Below, piece after piece: positions 1-12,570 of a stretch of 64,000 nt of DNA. Under the pieces are notes generated by a model that had not been told where the DNA came from, searched no databases, and saw only the letters and a list, made by a program, of their open reading frames with translations. Position numbers and translations under genes: made by a program. This DNA comes from Panonychus citri (Eukaryota > Arthropoda > Arachnida > Trombidiformes > Tetranychidae), in NCBI RefSeq assembly GCF_014898815.1, contig NW_026515545.1, forward strand, positions 2,356,001 through 2,420,000. Reading direction: 5' to 3'. Every line of letters starts with the position of its first letter. Within the stretch, counting starts at the first letter, position 1.

Positions 1-3000
1 TTATTGTCTTGTCGCAAACGCTTGGCGATGAATAGGAAGTGAAAGAGCTAAATTGTTGGACTGGTATTTGTTGAGAATCAATTTCTTCTTGTTGGTGATT
101 AATTGATGATTGAGTTAAACTTGAATTTGTATCACTTGGATCGATAACCTTAATTGTCCCTGTAACTGATGAAGTTTGTCTTGCTTGGTGTGATGGAGGC
201 GGAGGATACAAACCATGAGATCCCGATGATGGTGGATAATTTAATGAGGATGGATAATTGTGACTCGGTGAGAGAGGAGATGATGATGAAGTAAATGGAT
301 TATTGGATTGATAATTAATCGAAGATGATGGTTGATTATTATTGTGATGTTTTGTTGGATTTCGAATATCAAATTGTGAATAGGATGGAAAATCAGCAGA
401 ATTTGATGGATAAGGAGGCGACTTATTGTGATCATAACATTCGATCTGTTGGCCTCGAATGAAGAAACCACGACGAGATCCCTGGTCACCCGAACGGAAT
501 CTAAGAGCAATCTTATAATTGTGGAAATCGAATTCTCCTAAAAAAATGAATTAAAGCAATTTTTAAGCATTTAAATGGATTAAAATAATCGAGAGAATCA
601 ATTGACTTACTTATGGTGTTATTTGGTACAATTCCACAAAGACGTTCTCCTTCAATGTCAAGATGATCAGTACCACAATTGGGCGACGGTGAAACATCAA
701 AATCAACGAATTCAAGTCGCAATTTGCAGATATTATAATTCGCTCGACGAATTGAGAAAAGACAATCAGCATTGTTTGGATAAACGTAAGGATATCCTGG
801 TGTTGACACTTCGAATCGAGTGTCAAAAACTACCAGGTCACAAGGAACTCGTCGATTTGATGGACTCTCAACTCCAATTGCCACCGATGATGAAATTTTA
901 TCATTAGATTCAATAACAGAAATCGGTGATGAATCAGTGATAAGTTGAGGAATTGGTTTATCTGGTATATTTAATGGCGTTTGATTAACACCGATATTAT
1001 TACAAGCAATTTGTGCATAAGAGATTCTGAATCCTTGGCCGGAAATAAATTCGTTACTGTGAAATTTCAAGACTATTTCACGAGGTTTACCATGGAAATC
1101 AAGTAATTCTGGAAAAAGAGAAAATAAAAAATCATCAAAATTTGTTCTAAATTATCACTCTCTCCCTTTCTTCAGCATTCTCGAGATTGTTAATTGTTTC
1201 AACTTACTCTGAGCTCGATCAAGTTGATTACCACAATATCGGTTACCATCAATTTCCAGATAATCATCGATACATTGACCGTTTCGTGGCTCTTCAATGT
1301 CGAAAATGTCAAATTTAAGATAAACAGCACAATGTCCAGGTAATCCAGTGATTCGATAATTACAATCTAAATTAGCAGGATAAAGATCAGGATGATCGTA
1401 GCTTTTTACTTCACCATCTTTACTTGCGAAACAAAATTCACAAATTGATGGAGTTGCCGATAAATGAGGTAAATGATTAATCTGATTAATTATCGTTCCA
1501 TTGGATCGACTACTGGCCGGTGAAGTTGAGGGTGTCGAGGTTGTTGAGGTTACTGACGATGGTTCGTAGTTCGAAGTGTTCACGGTCGAAGTAATTGGAT
1601 CACATTCACGTTGAGAACCACGAATGTAAAAACCTCGACCTGAACTGGTTCGATCAGAATGAAATATAATTGATATTTCATTCTGATTTTCAAATGGATA
1701 ACTTTGAATTGCTCCTGGTTTAACTAAACCACAATACTTTTTACCAGCAATTGAAAGATAATCATATTTACAATCTTTAGCATCTTGTAGTTCAAAGTCA
1801 AGGAAAAATAGGTCAAGGTAACAAATATTGGGGTGAGATCGTCTAACGGTATAAGGACAATCTAATCCTGCCTCGTACGGTGCTGGAAATAATGGACTTT
1901 TAAGTTCAAATTTATGACCTCGAACAATTGATCCACAATATTCGAGTCGCTTTTTATCAGCTACTTGTGGTTGTTGTTGTTGGTGAGATGTTGTTTCTGG
2001 TAAAATCGATGGTGTTGTCGGTAATCTTGTTGGACTAACGCTGAATCCATCGACACACTCACGTTGACGGATTTGAAGTAAGAAACCACGACGGGAAGAT
2101 ACAGTGTCCAAGGCATCGCTTTGAAATTTGATTATAAACTCTGGCCTCTCAAATGGGAAATATTTAATTGTTTTACTTGGTATTGACCCACAAATTATTT
2201 CACGTTCAAAGTCAAGATAATCACCTTGACAGTTGATTGTTTGATCAAGTTCAAAGTTGATTACATTAACCTCTAATTGACAAATTGGCCCAATATCGTT
2301 TCGTTTAATTATAGTGTATTGACATCGAGTTGATGGAGGATAATTAGCCGGCCAACCAGGACTAAGAATCTCAACAAATCCTGATTTAATTACTTGATCA
2401 CATTGGTGGGTTTGAACTCGTTGGGTGGTTGAAGCCAAGGGTGTTGATGGGGCTGGAGATGGTGTTGTGATCAGGGTTGTTGAGGGTTGAGGTGGTTTCT
2501 GTTCATTAGCGGGTTCAATACACTCTGATTGTTTCACTCCGAGCCGGAAACCTCGCCCTGATAACGATGGATCGGCATGAAAGCGAATGGAAAACGTTGA
2601 TTCTGGAAAATAATAATTACGAACTGAAGCTTTAGTAACAGTTCCACACATTCGGATACCATTGAAATCAAGATAATCTGCTGAACAATAACCATGAGAA
2701 TTTACTCCTTGTAGTTCAAAATCGTAATAAGTGACTTCCAGTCGACAAATTCGAGGATCAACTTTATGAACACTGTAAACACAATTAGATGATCCAGGAT
2801 AAGGTGACGGATAAAGTGGACTGATTATTTCAAAGGTCGAATCGGTAATAACAGCATCACAGGGTAATGGATGATCGGGAATCAGAGCATTCGAGTTGAC
2901 TTGATTATCGGACATGTTTCGTATGATAGCATCACCATGGCACTCTAATTGTTCAGCCTTGATTAGGTAACCACCTCGATTTGATGAATTATCTGAATGG

Positions 3001-6000
3001 AATTTTATTATTTTCTCAATTCCCTCGAATATGTAAGTTCTAGTTGTTTCTCGTTGTAATGTACCACAAAGTCGTACATTATTTATCTCTAGATAATCAA
3101 ATTGACACTGAGGTGAAGCTTCAACGTCAAACATTAGGAAGGTCAATTCAAGGTAACAAACTTTTGATGTGTTTCGATGAACCGTTAAGGTACAATCTAA
3201 ATTGTTCAAATAGTTGGAAGAGTAATTGTAACTTTGGAGGAGAAAATTTTTCTCTGAAAAGTATCGATCACAATAAATTGATCGAGTTGTCGTCGGTTTA
3301 TCTTTAGCGGGAAGAGGTGTTATGTCTCGAGCTGGTGTTGTTGACGATGAGGCGGTTGGAGATGAACCGGAAGAGGAACAGGGTAATTGACGATACGATG
3401 CTGAGAATCCTCTTGAATGAGAACTACCATCGGTTCTAAAGGTCATTTCAACGGTATTGTTTGGACCAAATTCGAGTATACGTTTGGTAGCATAAAGAGT
3501 TGATCCACATTGTTTCGATCCACCGAGTGTTAGATAATCTTCAGAACAATCTTTAGATGGAACTAGGTCAAAATCATCGAATTTAAATTCGACGGCACAC
3601 ATTTCGGAATTGGACTTTTCTATTGTGTAAGAACAGAGTAAATTGTTTCGATAGGGATTTGGATAACCGTAACTGACCAATATTCCAGATTTTTCATCGG
3701 TACAAATGTTACAATTGGGCGGCGGTGGAAGAGATTGGGAAGGGCCACATTTTCGAAGTTGCCGAACCAATAGATGGAATCCTGATCGGGGAATTTGCTT
3801 ATCACTGTGGAAGATTAAAACTTTCTGATCTTCGTCAAATTTGACCTGTTTAACTGTGTGAGGTGATAAAGTACCACAAAAACGTTGACCATCAATCGAA
3901 AGATAATCATAAGAACAACTTTCACTTTGTTCTAGATCAAAATGAAGAAATTTAAATTCTAATCCACAAACTGATTGGTCAGATCTTCGTATATGATAAG
4001 TACAATCAGCATCATTCGGATATCCCGATGGGAACTGAGGACTGGTGATATAAAACTCAGAATCTGAATATCGCTCTTCACATGATCTCATTGCCTTTTT
4101 CTCGTAACAAGAACCAGGTCGCTTTTTAACCTCAACCCAAAATCCACGACCTGAAACCCGTTCATTTGAAATAAAATTAAAGGTAACCTCTTTTTGACCT
4201 GCGGCAAAAGGAATAACCTCAGATCGACCTTTCCATTGGTTACCACAAAATCTCCGTCCAGTTACAATTAAATAATCTTCATTACAATCAGATGCAATCG
4301 AATCTGGACCTGAAGTGACACCCGCTATTGACGATATTGGAACATCAAAATCGTGAAATATCAGATCAAGTTCACAATAATCGGCATTATCTTCATCGGC
4401 CACTCGTTGGATTCGGTATGAACAATTAAGATTTGATCGATATGGTAACGGATAACCATAACTCGTAAAGTTACCTTCACCCTCGTAAATACAGAAATCA
4501 CAGATCTCATGATTAGCTGATTGTAATCCAGATGAAGTGATTGTCAATGAACCTGTGAAAGGAAACAAAAAACAATTTGATTAACTAATTGTTGAATGAA
4601 CAATGAACGATAATCTGGTCTCTCTCTCAATCAAGATAATCATTTGTTTATAATGTCAAGTTAGATGTTTATCCTTGATTGTGTCTGTACAATTAACCTT
4701 TCCAATGATTTAATCAGCTAAATAGTAAAGAGTAAAATCTTAATTAAACATCAATCATCTTAATTACTACGAAACCAGTTGATGGACAATTTGTTTTTTC
4801 CTTTAACCATTTCAATTGTAATAGAAAGGAAAAAAGTTTACTCACAATTAATTGATTGTGATTAAACAATTCACATACTATTACAATAATTCCTTAATTA
4901 GAGATGATGGAGAAGAAATAAAAAACAATTATAACAATCAAGTTAATCCCATTTAATCACAATTGTAATTATAACGGATCAAGGAAGAGACAACAACTGA
5001 CCACCATCATTGAGAGTTAATTAAATTTTTACTCATTTAATTAACTGAGAAAAATGTTGGACAAAATTTTCTAATTAATCAACAATGTTTACCTTTTATA
5101 TTATTTTATAATTGTGTTGATTGTTACAATCAACTTCCTTCATTCAATTAAACAATCAAACACCATAAGAGAGAAACACATATTAATTATATTAACAATT
5201 AATTACAATTTTCTCATTCATTTGTTTACTTTTTCCTCATTTGTGATGACAATTTACAACAATCAACAATCAACAACAATTTACATCAATTTCTACCTAA
5301 ATTAACTGATTGATTAACTGAGTGTTTATTGTTTTGATTATCCCTTTGTGTCCATTTAAAAAAAACAATTGAAAGGAAAACCTCAAGGTCTTGACCAGTT
5401 AATTAACTGGACAATTAACGAGAAGACAAAAAGTTTTACCTGAAGGACTTGATGAGGTGAACAAATTTTCGGGTTCCTCTTGATAAACGGCGGCCATTGA
5501 TGAGGTGTAATTGTTAATTGTTGATCTACTTGATTCGGTTGTACCAAATTCATCGGTAAGGCCACCATCCTATTCAATTGTTGATTTGATTTGTTAATTG
5601 TTGAAACAAAAGATGATTTCAATGGATTAGTTGGTGAAAAATTGAAACAATCAACAAAAGTTTTCATTATGCAAAAAAAAATCATTTGGATAAATTTAAA
5701 TCAACTAACTAATCTGATCCTCATATTGTAAACAATTAGTTAACCTTGATGTGTTTATATTATTATTAATATTAATACATTGATTTAGTAGTTATGGTTA
5801 ACAATTTAACCTTCAAACAATTTGATTGCAATCAAATTAATCTATTGTCAATCAGGTTTAATTCAATAATAATATTGTTGAAAATAATAATTTTCATTGG
5901 AAACTTAATCATGAGAAATTAATTTTTACTCAATTAATTGGTTCTGAATTGTGAACTAAATTAAGTTACTTGAAACTGAATTAATTTATTAACAGTAAAA

Positions 6001-6687
6001 AAAAACTCATCTTAAAGCAAATTAATTGTCAACTCTAATTGTTGATATTGTTTTCGCTTATAATTAATGATTAGAATTCACTTCCTGTGAAAAATGGTCT
6101 TGATTGTCGTTTGTTTTAATTGCTAACATTTTCTTGATTGTTTACACTTTTTTCTCGGACCCTGAGGCTATTCATGATTCGAGCAATAAACTCTTCCTGT
6201 AAACCAAATTAAACTAATCAAATTTAATTGTTTCTCATGGAAAATCACCAATGTAAACATGAAAATTTCACGAGTCCAAGATTGAAGATTCTTAGGGAGG
6301 ATGAAAAGCTTGACCACTTACCTGACTTGACCCTCGGTCAAGATCTGGTCGGATTGAAGGTGATCGATAATTTGAATCATCTGGTCTACTAAATAAATCA
6401 CTTGTTGACCTCAGGTCAATGGTCAAGGTATTGGGCTTAGAATAGGCTGTCGATGGAGATCCACTGGAAATACCCGAAGATGAACTTGGATAATTAAAGG
6501 TTGTCTTAATTGGCGACGATTTAACTGTTGATTCAGTTGTTGGTGATGATGAAAGTGTCACATAATTAGATGTCAAAGGTGATGTTGAGGTTATAGTTGA
6601 AGGAGATAAAGATGAAGATGGAGAAAAGGAATCAACTTCTGTTCCAATGGCAAATATGATTGAATAAACAGCGAAGGTGAAAAACAT
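1..6687 (-). CDS. Secreted multi-CUB-domain protein (C-terminus beyond left edge)
   Basis: Five coding exons were rebuilt on the minus strand: 6322-6687, 5440-5569, 1208-4552, 611-1108 and 1-537 (open at the edge). Phases match at every junction (0, 1, 1, 1). The protein starts with a hydrophobic signal peptide (MFFTFAVYSIIFAIG), then a Ser/Thr-rich stretch of about 150 residues, then nine CUB domains between about residues 184 and 1,480, and then a Ser/Pro/Asn/Gln-rich tail. A tenth CUB may begin at the edge (SVCDK). Each CUB shows the family features: a first Cys, a GYP/SPxYP turn, the NCxYxI motif, an acidic xFD, CxxDYLxxxGxxxCG and a final GRGFxxxxxxxxC. Acidic residues of the calcium-type CUB site are visible in most copies. 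Eight domains lie in one 3.3-kb exon. CUB arrays usually act in extracellular binding; the ligand here is unknown. No protease, EGF or transmembrane segment is visible in the part present. Confidence 0.9.
4553..5439 (-). other. Intron of the CUB gene
   Basis: This 887-bp intron lies between the short exon 2 and the large CUB exon. The donor is CAG|GTAAAA at 5440/5439 and the acceptor is TTTCACAG at 4553. It is AT-rich, rich in AATTGTT/AACAATT words, and holds no convincing coding segment. Confidence 0.8.
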
Positions 6688-7264
6688 TGTTTATCTTTTT
6701 GATGGAAACAAAATTGAAGATTAAAAGATTAACACAAATCAAGTTTATCAATTAGAGAGAATTAGTAATCAAATTAAATTCGATTAAATTGATTGGAGAC
6801 AAAGTTAATTGTCGATGGAAACATAATCATCACCAGAGAGAGAAAGAGAGAAAGAGAAAGATGAGCAATCAAGTTGAGAATAGAAATTGGGAAAAGTAAG
6901 AGAAGAGATTAAATTGCAACGGATTAGAGGAAAAGAGAATAGAAATTACTTGGTAAGGTCAATCTCTTTTTCTAATGTTAACCAAAGTATTTCTGTTAAT
7001 CAACTGGTCCACAGATCATCATCTTCATCGTCCATCCAAAAGGTAACAATCAGAGTTTAATTGTTGTTCTCACATTAAAAAAGAAGATTAAAAAAAAAAC
7101 TCCTCCTTCAAAAGGGAAGAAGAGAAAAAAAAAGTTCTTTTATCATGTAAACTTCCATTTCCCTCCACCCACCCAACTGAATCTTCCTCTTCCATGAAAC
7201 ATTTTAATAATTTCACTCTCACTTTTAATTCTCACTCAGAGATAATCTAACCCTTCATCATCTT

Positions 7265-7300
7265 ATCTTCCATCTTCATCTTCATCTTCATCTTCATCAT
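7265..7300. repeat. TCTTCA hexanucleotide microsatellite
   Basis: Tandem CATCTT/TCTTCA units lie in the leader region upstream of the Gln/His-rich gene. Only the repeat itself is seen. Confidence 0.8.
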
Positions 7301-7434
7301 TCTCTCTCTCATCTTTAGCATCTTCTTCACTCAAACTAACCTGTTCCTCTCTCTCTCTCAGGAAAACAAACTTTACTTTGATCATAAACCCGTGGAAGTA
7401 TATTAATCTCTCTCATCTCTATCCCGTAATTAAG

Positions 7435-7476
7435 ATGATGATCATGATGATGATGATCATCATCATCATGCTTCAG
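7435..7476 (+). other. Putative 5'-UTR exon end with an upstream ORF
   Basis: An ATG-rich stretch at 7435-7476 ends in CTTCAG|GTGAGT, a near-perfect donor. The first good acceptor in front of the coding start of the Gln/His-rich gene is at 8291, so an 815-bp 5'-UTR intron is likely. Reading from 7435 through that splice gives a short Met/Ile-rich upstream ORF. It is not in frame with the main ATG at 8315 and ends at a TAA after it. Exon usage is inferred, not proven. Confidence 0.45.
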
Positions 7477-8314
7477 GTGAGTCTACGTAATCCCTGAGGT
7501 TATTGTCACTCCTTAAGTATCCACATAACAGTAGCCATTGTCTTTCCATATCTGAACATGAAAAGATTTCAACTCAATAACAAAAAGCTGAAAAATCAAC
7601 ATGACAATCAGAATAATTAAATCATCAGTTATATGATTAAAACAATGGTCACTTTGTTAATTGTTCACCATCATCATCAACAATCATCATAAACTTGAGC
7701 ATTTCAAATTCATTAACTACATGATTTGAATATTAATATCATGTTGATTTAACTAATTTACTTTGACAGATTAATTCATCTTTTTCAATGTTCATTCATA
7801 TAATTGACGATTTTTTTTTCAATAGATAATTAAACTTGATTAACATTTGAATTTAAATTATTTTTTACTCACCATCCTCATCACTTTTCATATAAAAACA
7901 ACAATCAACAATTAATTTAATTGTTTAAAGACAGAGAGAGAGAGAGTGTTAATCAAAAGAGGAATTAATTTCTTTTACTATTTCAATTGAATTAACTATT
8001 CAATCTGATGACTATTGTTAACACCGAGATTTTAATTGTCCTAAAAGAGAAACAAACAAAATTGAATTAAATCTAATTTCCAATTGATTGACGTAGTAAT
8101 TAAATGGCGACAAGGGATTACAATTAAAAAGGATCACAATTAAGGATGGTAATTAAGGATTGTAAAGTAAATTATGTTTGGCTAATTTAATAAACTGATT
8201 ATAAGGGTTATAAGTATCTCGAGTTTACAGTTAGATTGACAATTTGATTACCTTACGATTGTTTGATTAATTAAAACAAATTTTTTCTCAGTTAATTGTG
8301 ATTAAAATTCAATC

Positions 8315-9721
8315 ATGGAAGGTCATCAATTACCTTTATCATTTTCACCAATTAATATCCAACAATTGTCATCACCATCATCGTCATCATTGTTAACAGA
8401 ATCATCGTTTTCATTTACAACTTCAATTGCTTCACAAAATCAACAACAACAACAACAGCAATTAATTCATGGTTCATACGATAATCATCATGAATTAATT
8501 AATCAACATGAAATTAAAACTTCACCCGATATTTGGTCAAATAATATTTCAAACAATTCAAATGATAATTGGTCTTATTATTCACCGTATTTACAAATCA
8601 ACGGAGTTCAAGATTATCTTAACGATGAATCAACTAATGTCCAGAACAATCAAAATGATCAAATTCATTTACCTGTTTCATTACTTGACCAATCAACTGA
8701 CCTAAACTTTTCACAATCAGATACAATTCTAGATGGACAGCAATTATCTTCATCCCCTCCGGCGACAGTTGAACAATTATTGTCATCGTCACCATCACCG
8801 ACAACTGAACACAATCAAGTTGCCACTCCAATGGAAAACCCTAATCATCATCATCATCATCATCATTATTTTAATCCAATCGGTCAAGATCAACAACAAT
8901 TAAATGTTGATTTTGGTGATAATCTAATTCAACACCAACAATTTGATTCATCCAAATGCCGACAAGATTCAACAAGTAAACAGCACAATCATACATCACC
9001 TTACCACCGATGGGCTCATAACAGTCCGACTCATTTAGCCTCGAGCGGAGTTTGGCCTTTCTGTTCACAATACTGTCAAGTTCATGGATCACGAAATTAT
9101 CCTTATTATAATCCCTATTTAATTTGTAATCGACCCAATCAACTTTATTATCCGTCATCTTCCTCTCTCCCTTCAGCTTCCCAATCATCTTCCAATCAAA
9201 CATCGGCACCACCAGAGAATCAATTATCGACATCACCAACTGATCCTTATCCTTTATTATCATCAACATCCATTGAAAACTCTTGCAGTCAACAATTTAA
9301 TCCAATTCAATCTCGACAAGATCCAACCAATAACGAAATGTATTCACCTTACCACCGGTGGGCAAATGCTAATCCTCATTGTTTTCAACATTGTCAAATT
9401 CATTCAACTCAAAATTATCCTCATTATCCTGGAATCAGATTTACTAATCGACCAACTCATCAATTTTATCCACCAATTCAACCGATACCTGCACCACCAC
9501 CACCACAGCAACAGCAACAACAACAGTTACCACAAATTCATCATCAGCATCATTTACTTGCGATGACATTTCAAGGAACTTCAGATCTTCAATTAGCATC
9601 TTCATCTTCATCTTTGTCTCAAAATCAAGGATCACCTTCATCTCTGAAAATGGCAACTCTGTTGAAGAAAAAAAAGACAACTGAGAAAACGATAAAAAAG
9701 AGGAAAAAGTGTGACAATTAA
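8315..9721 (+). CDS. Gln/His/Ser-rich orphan protein with a duplicated Cys/His motif
   Basis: A single 468-codon exon; the ATG follows a likely UTR acceptor at 8291. I recognise no family. Low-complexity runs (polyQ, an eight-His run, polySer) alternate with two related segments at about residues 207-280 and 326-387. Both read QQF(D/N)...RQD..T, then SPYHRWA, then a Cys-x3-Cys-Q-(V/I)-H cluster (CSQYCQVH and CFQHCQIH), then NYPxY, NRP and (L/F)YYP or FYP. The C-terminus ends in a strongly basic tail (LLKKKKTTEKTIKKRKK) that could be a nuclear localisation signal. There is no signal peptide and no transmembrane segment. The conserved Cys/His spacing suggests a small metal-binding or structural fold, and the composition suggests a transcription or RNA regulator. 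Both are inferences. Confidence 0.75.
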   Translation: MEGHQLPLSFSPINIQQLSSPSSSSLLTESSFSFTTSIASQNQQQQQQQLIHGSYDNHHELINQHEIKTSPDIWSNNISNNSNDNWSYYSPYLQINGVQDYLNDESTNVQNNQNDQIHLPVSLLDQSTDLNFSQSDTILDGQQLSSSPPATVEQLLSSSPSPTTEHNQVATPMENPNHHHHHHHYFNPIGQDQQQLNVDFGDNLIQHQQFDSSKCRQDSTSKQHNHTSPYHRWAHNSPTHLASSGVWPFCSQYCQVHGSRNYPYYNPYLICNRPNQLYYPSSSSLPSASQSSSNQTSAPPENQLSTSPTDPYPLLSSTSIENSCSQQFNPIQSRQDPTNNEMYSPYHRWANANPHCFQHCQIHSTQNYPHYPGIRFTNRPTHQFYPPIQPIPAPPPPQQQQQQQLPQIHHQHHLLAMTFQGTSDLQLASSSSSLSQNQGSPSSLKMATLLKKKKTTEKTIKKRKKCDN

Positions 9722-10530
9722 AGAAGTTTTTTTTCTTTTCTTTTCATTATCTTTATAAATTCTACCGGTTCAATTGATAGAAAAAAGAGAGACAAATGAT
9801 GTAAATAAAGAGAAAAGTAAAAATATCTGACAAGTATTTCGACTTTGAGTTCTATTTCATGATACAGTAGATTGTCTTTCGCTTTGACGCTTCGTCTAAT
9901 ACTTATTCACCTTTTCAACTTATACAACCTTCACTTTCACTTTATCAAAGGTCATTTTCACGCACCAATAAGTGCAATATAAGACAGAATAAGAAAAGTA
10001 ATAAAAGATAAGACATACATTCAGGTAGAAAACATTGGGAGGGAGAGAGAGAGAGAGAAGGAGAAAAGGTTAATTTTTTGTCTTGAATTTTGTCAAGATG
10101 TTGCAATTGTAATTTTAAGAGAAAAAGAATAGAAGAGAGAAAAGGGTAAAATAGAGAGAGAGAAAGAGTGAGTGAGAATGAGTAAAGGTGAAAATAAAAA
10201 CAAAAACAAGAAATAAAACATTAATGGGTGAGGGAGAAAAATGAATTAAGAGAGTTGAGAGAGTTACATTTCACATTTAGAAGCATCTTCTTAGTTTTCA
10301 TTTAAAGCAATCGCTTTTTTATCAACAGTATCAGTAACAGTTTGGTGTTCATCTTATTGTTATTATATTGTCGCGGTTTGAGGTTCATTTAAAAATATCC
10401 AATAATTACATGATCAATTTAAAAGTCCATGTCCTCATCTTTATGGTTTTACGATGGGAAGAGAAAAGAAATGAAAAAAAAAATGAAACCATTAATAATA
10501 ATAAAGACATTTAGAGTAGATTAAATTTTA
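9722..10530. other. Convergent 3' region
   Basis: The 3'-UTRs of the Gln/His-rich gene (plus) and smaug (minus) face each other here. There are GA-rich tracts, including a GA run at about 10034-10061. No coding sequence is visible. Confidence 0.6.
9804..9809 (+). terminator. Candidate poly(A) signal AATAAA
   Basis: A canonical hexamer 83 nt after the stop codon of the Gln/His-rich gene. Confidence 0.5.
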
Positions 10531-12570
10531 CTAACCCATTGCACCACCCAAAGCTTGTTCTGTCATTCTCAAGCATAATTTCTCGATGTAAGTATTAATC
10601 GAATCAGATTCGTTGTTAATTTGAGGAGATCGAGTGGTTGGAGATACGGATGAGTTCATGTTTCGTTCCATTCCTGGAAATCCAAGTGAATGGTTAAAGT
10701 TGTGATAAAACCTAGAATTAGGTTGTGTCATATTCATTTGACCCACGGGTTGAGTTCGTCTAAAGTCCATATTATTATTGTGAACATAAGTGTTATTATT
10801 ATTATGATTGTTGGTCATGTTGTTATTGCCTGCATTCAATGCTGTAATGGTACATTGTTTACGTTGTCCTTTTAATTGTCTCGTGCCCATGGAGCGACGA
10901 CCTGGTAATGAATATCTTAATGAGTCAACCTGTTGCTTCCAAAAACAGAGACGTTGCTTATGAGCTCCAGAAAAAGCCTAAGTCAATATTTAGATTAGAG
11001 TAGACAACAAGTTCAAAGAGAGAGAGAGAGAGAGAGAGAGTCAATAAATGCAGAACGTATTTGGAGAGTTCATTTTACCTCATGTGCGAGACACTTGTCG
11101 GTGCAAACATTGAACATTTTGAAACATTCATCATCAGCATATTGAGCATAAATGAAAAGGGATCCAACTGTAAGAAAGATAAACAAAACAGATTAATTGT
11201 TTTCCATTATTGATTCTTCAAAGTTAAAGCTAATGAAAGAAAGGTTAATTCTCATACAAATGGAAATGTATTGACACAATACAAAATCAGCAGCATGTCC
11301 ACTGAATTAATCAAAGGTCAACGCGATAAAACCAGATTTATAAGTACCTGTAACCTTAAGGTAACCACAATCATTAACATGATAAAAAGAATCACCAAAA
11401 CACTTTCGCTTTCAATGGCTTACTCTACTTAATTCATTTCTCTTATAAAAAAAACTCTTGTCTGACTTGAAGGTGAGAGTTCTCTCTCTCTCTCTTCTTC
11501 TTCTTCTTCTCCATCTTGACTATCAATAACAAGTTCACGTTTCCTGTTTATGATAACCTTAATTAACCTTGTAGATTCAAGTTGAAATGAATGTGAATCC
11601 GTAAATGAATGAGTTGATGAAAAAGAGAATAATAGAATGTTTCACAAATTTGATGTAGCTTAGAAAATGTTAACAAAACAAAAGAGAACTTGAAAATTTC
11701 TTAAAATCGTGCAAAAACTGCCGTTAAAATTTACAAACACAAGAACGAGAGAGAAAGAGAAAGAGAGAAAACAAATCAGAAAATGAATGAAAGTGAAGTT
11801 AAGCTGATAGGATGAAATTAATTGACGGTCAAGGATCCAGGTGAGTGTAAATTGTTTCAATCATGATTATCTTTCATTTGAGATAATTGAAAGGGCGAAA
11901 ACAATCCTAATTGACCTAATGAAACACTAAGATTCGAGTAATAGAATAGAATAACGGTAAACTTACTCTTTTCGATAACTTTTGTTATAAAATTGGGCAG
12001 TAATTCATCTTCATCAGGATTGGATCCATGACAATTACATTGATAAAATGAACTGTATTGATTTTCAATGTTATCTTCACAATCACATCTTGGTGCATGA
12101 CAATCAACAGAAGATCCAAGTCGCCTTCGTCTTCGAGCAGGTTGAACATTTTGAGTATTTGGTGGTGAAGCATCGGGAGAACTTGATGAATTAGGTTTTG
12201 ATGAATTAAAGTTGATAAAATATGGTTTAATTGGTGTATTGAGAATAGTTTTAAGTTCATTTAAAGCTTGACGAATAAAGTTGCATCCTTCTTCATCCAA
12301 ACTTTGAATCAAAGCTTTGGTATTATTGACTCGATTCTTTAATTTATTTATATTTAAGATGATCTTATGTCGAGCACCTTTGGTTACTCCTTGAGATTCC
12401 AATAGTTCCTCGGTTAGAGACATCATTTGCTCGTATGTCATTCGTGAGAAAAGGTCAGAATATTTATGTAAACGAAGACTTTTCAACCAGGAATGGACAT
12501 CCTTCATTCCAGATCCATCGACAGTGTGGTAATCTCGTGAAGATCGTTGAGTTTCACTCGTTTTGAACAT
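10531..12570 (-). CDS. smg: Smaug / SAMD4-type RNA-binding protein, short form
   Basis: Three coding exons: 11967-12570, 11079-11167 and 10531-10977, with phases 1 and 0, giving 379 residues. Residues about 21-80 form the Smaug SAM domain (MKDVHSWLKSLRLHKYSDLF, then MTYEQMMSLTEE and the basic KGARHKI helix that in this family contacts the RNA hairpin). The following 180 residues match the PHAT region (LNELKTILNTPIKPY, LFIYAQYADDECFKMF, then RLCFWKQQVDSLRYSLPGRR). The tail is Asn/Ser-rich and ends near LRMTEQALG. Family members bind SRE stem-loops in mRNA and recruit deadenylase and translational repressors in the cytoplasm. The N-terminal Smaug similarity regions of the longer animal proteins are absent. 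An acceptor-like TTTAACAG sits just upstream of the ATG, so extra upstream exons remain possible, but I see none before tubulin copy 1. Confidence 0.93.
11016..11041. repeat. GA microsatellite in a smaug intron
   Basis: An uninterrupted GA run just after the second coding exon (minus strand) of smaug. Confidence 0.8.
11478..11511. repeat. CT/CTT microsatellite in a smaug intron
   Basis: A CT run followed by TTC triplets in the 799-bp intron at 11168-11966. Confidence 0.75.

Larger units (their letters stand above)
6688..8314. other. Divergent intergenic region between the CUB gene and the Gln/His-rich gene
   Basis: This region presumably holds both promoters and the 5' leaders. It has pyrimidine-rich tracts, a TCTTCA hexamer repeat (about 7265-7300), a putative 5'-UTR exon with a 28-nt palindrome ending in a strong donor at 7476/7477, and an acceptor (TTTTTTCTCAG) at 8291 just before the downstream start codon. 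No further coding exon is visible. Confidence 0.6.
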
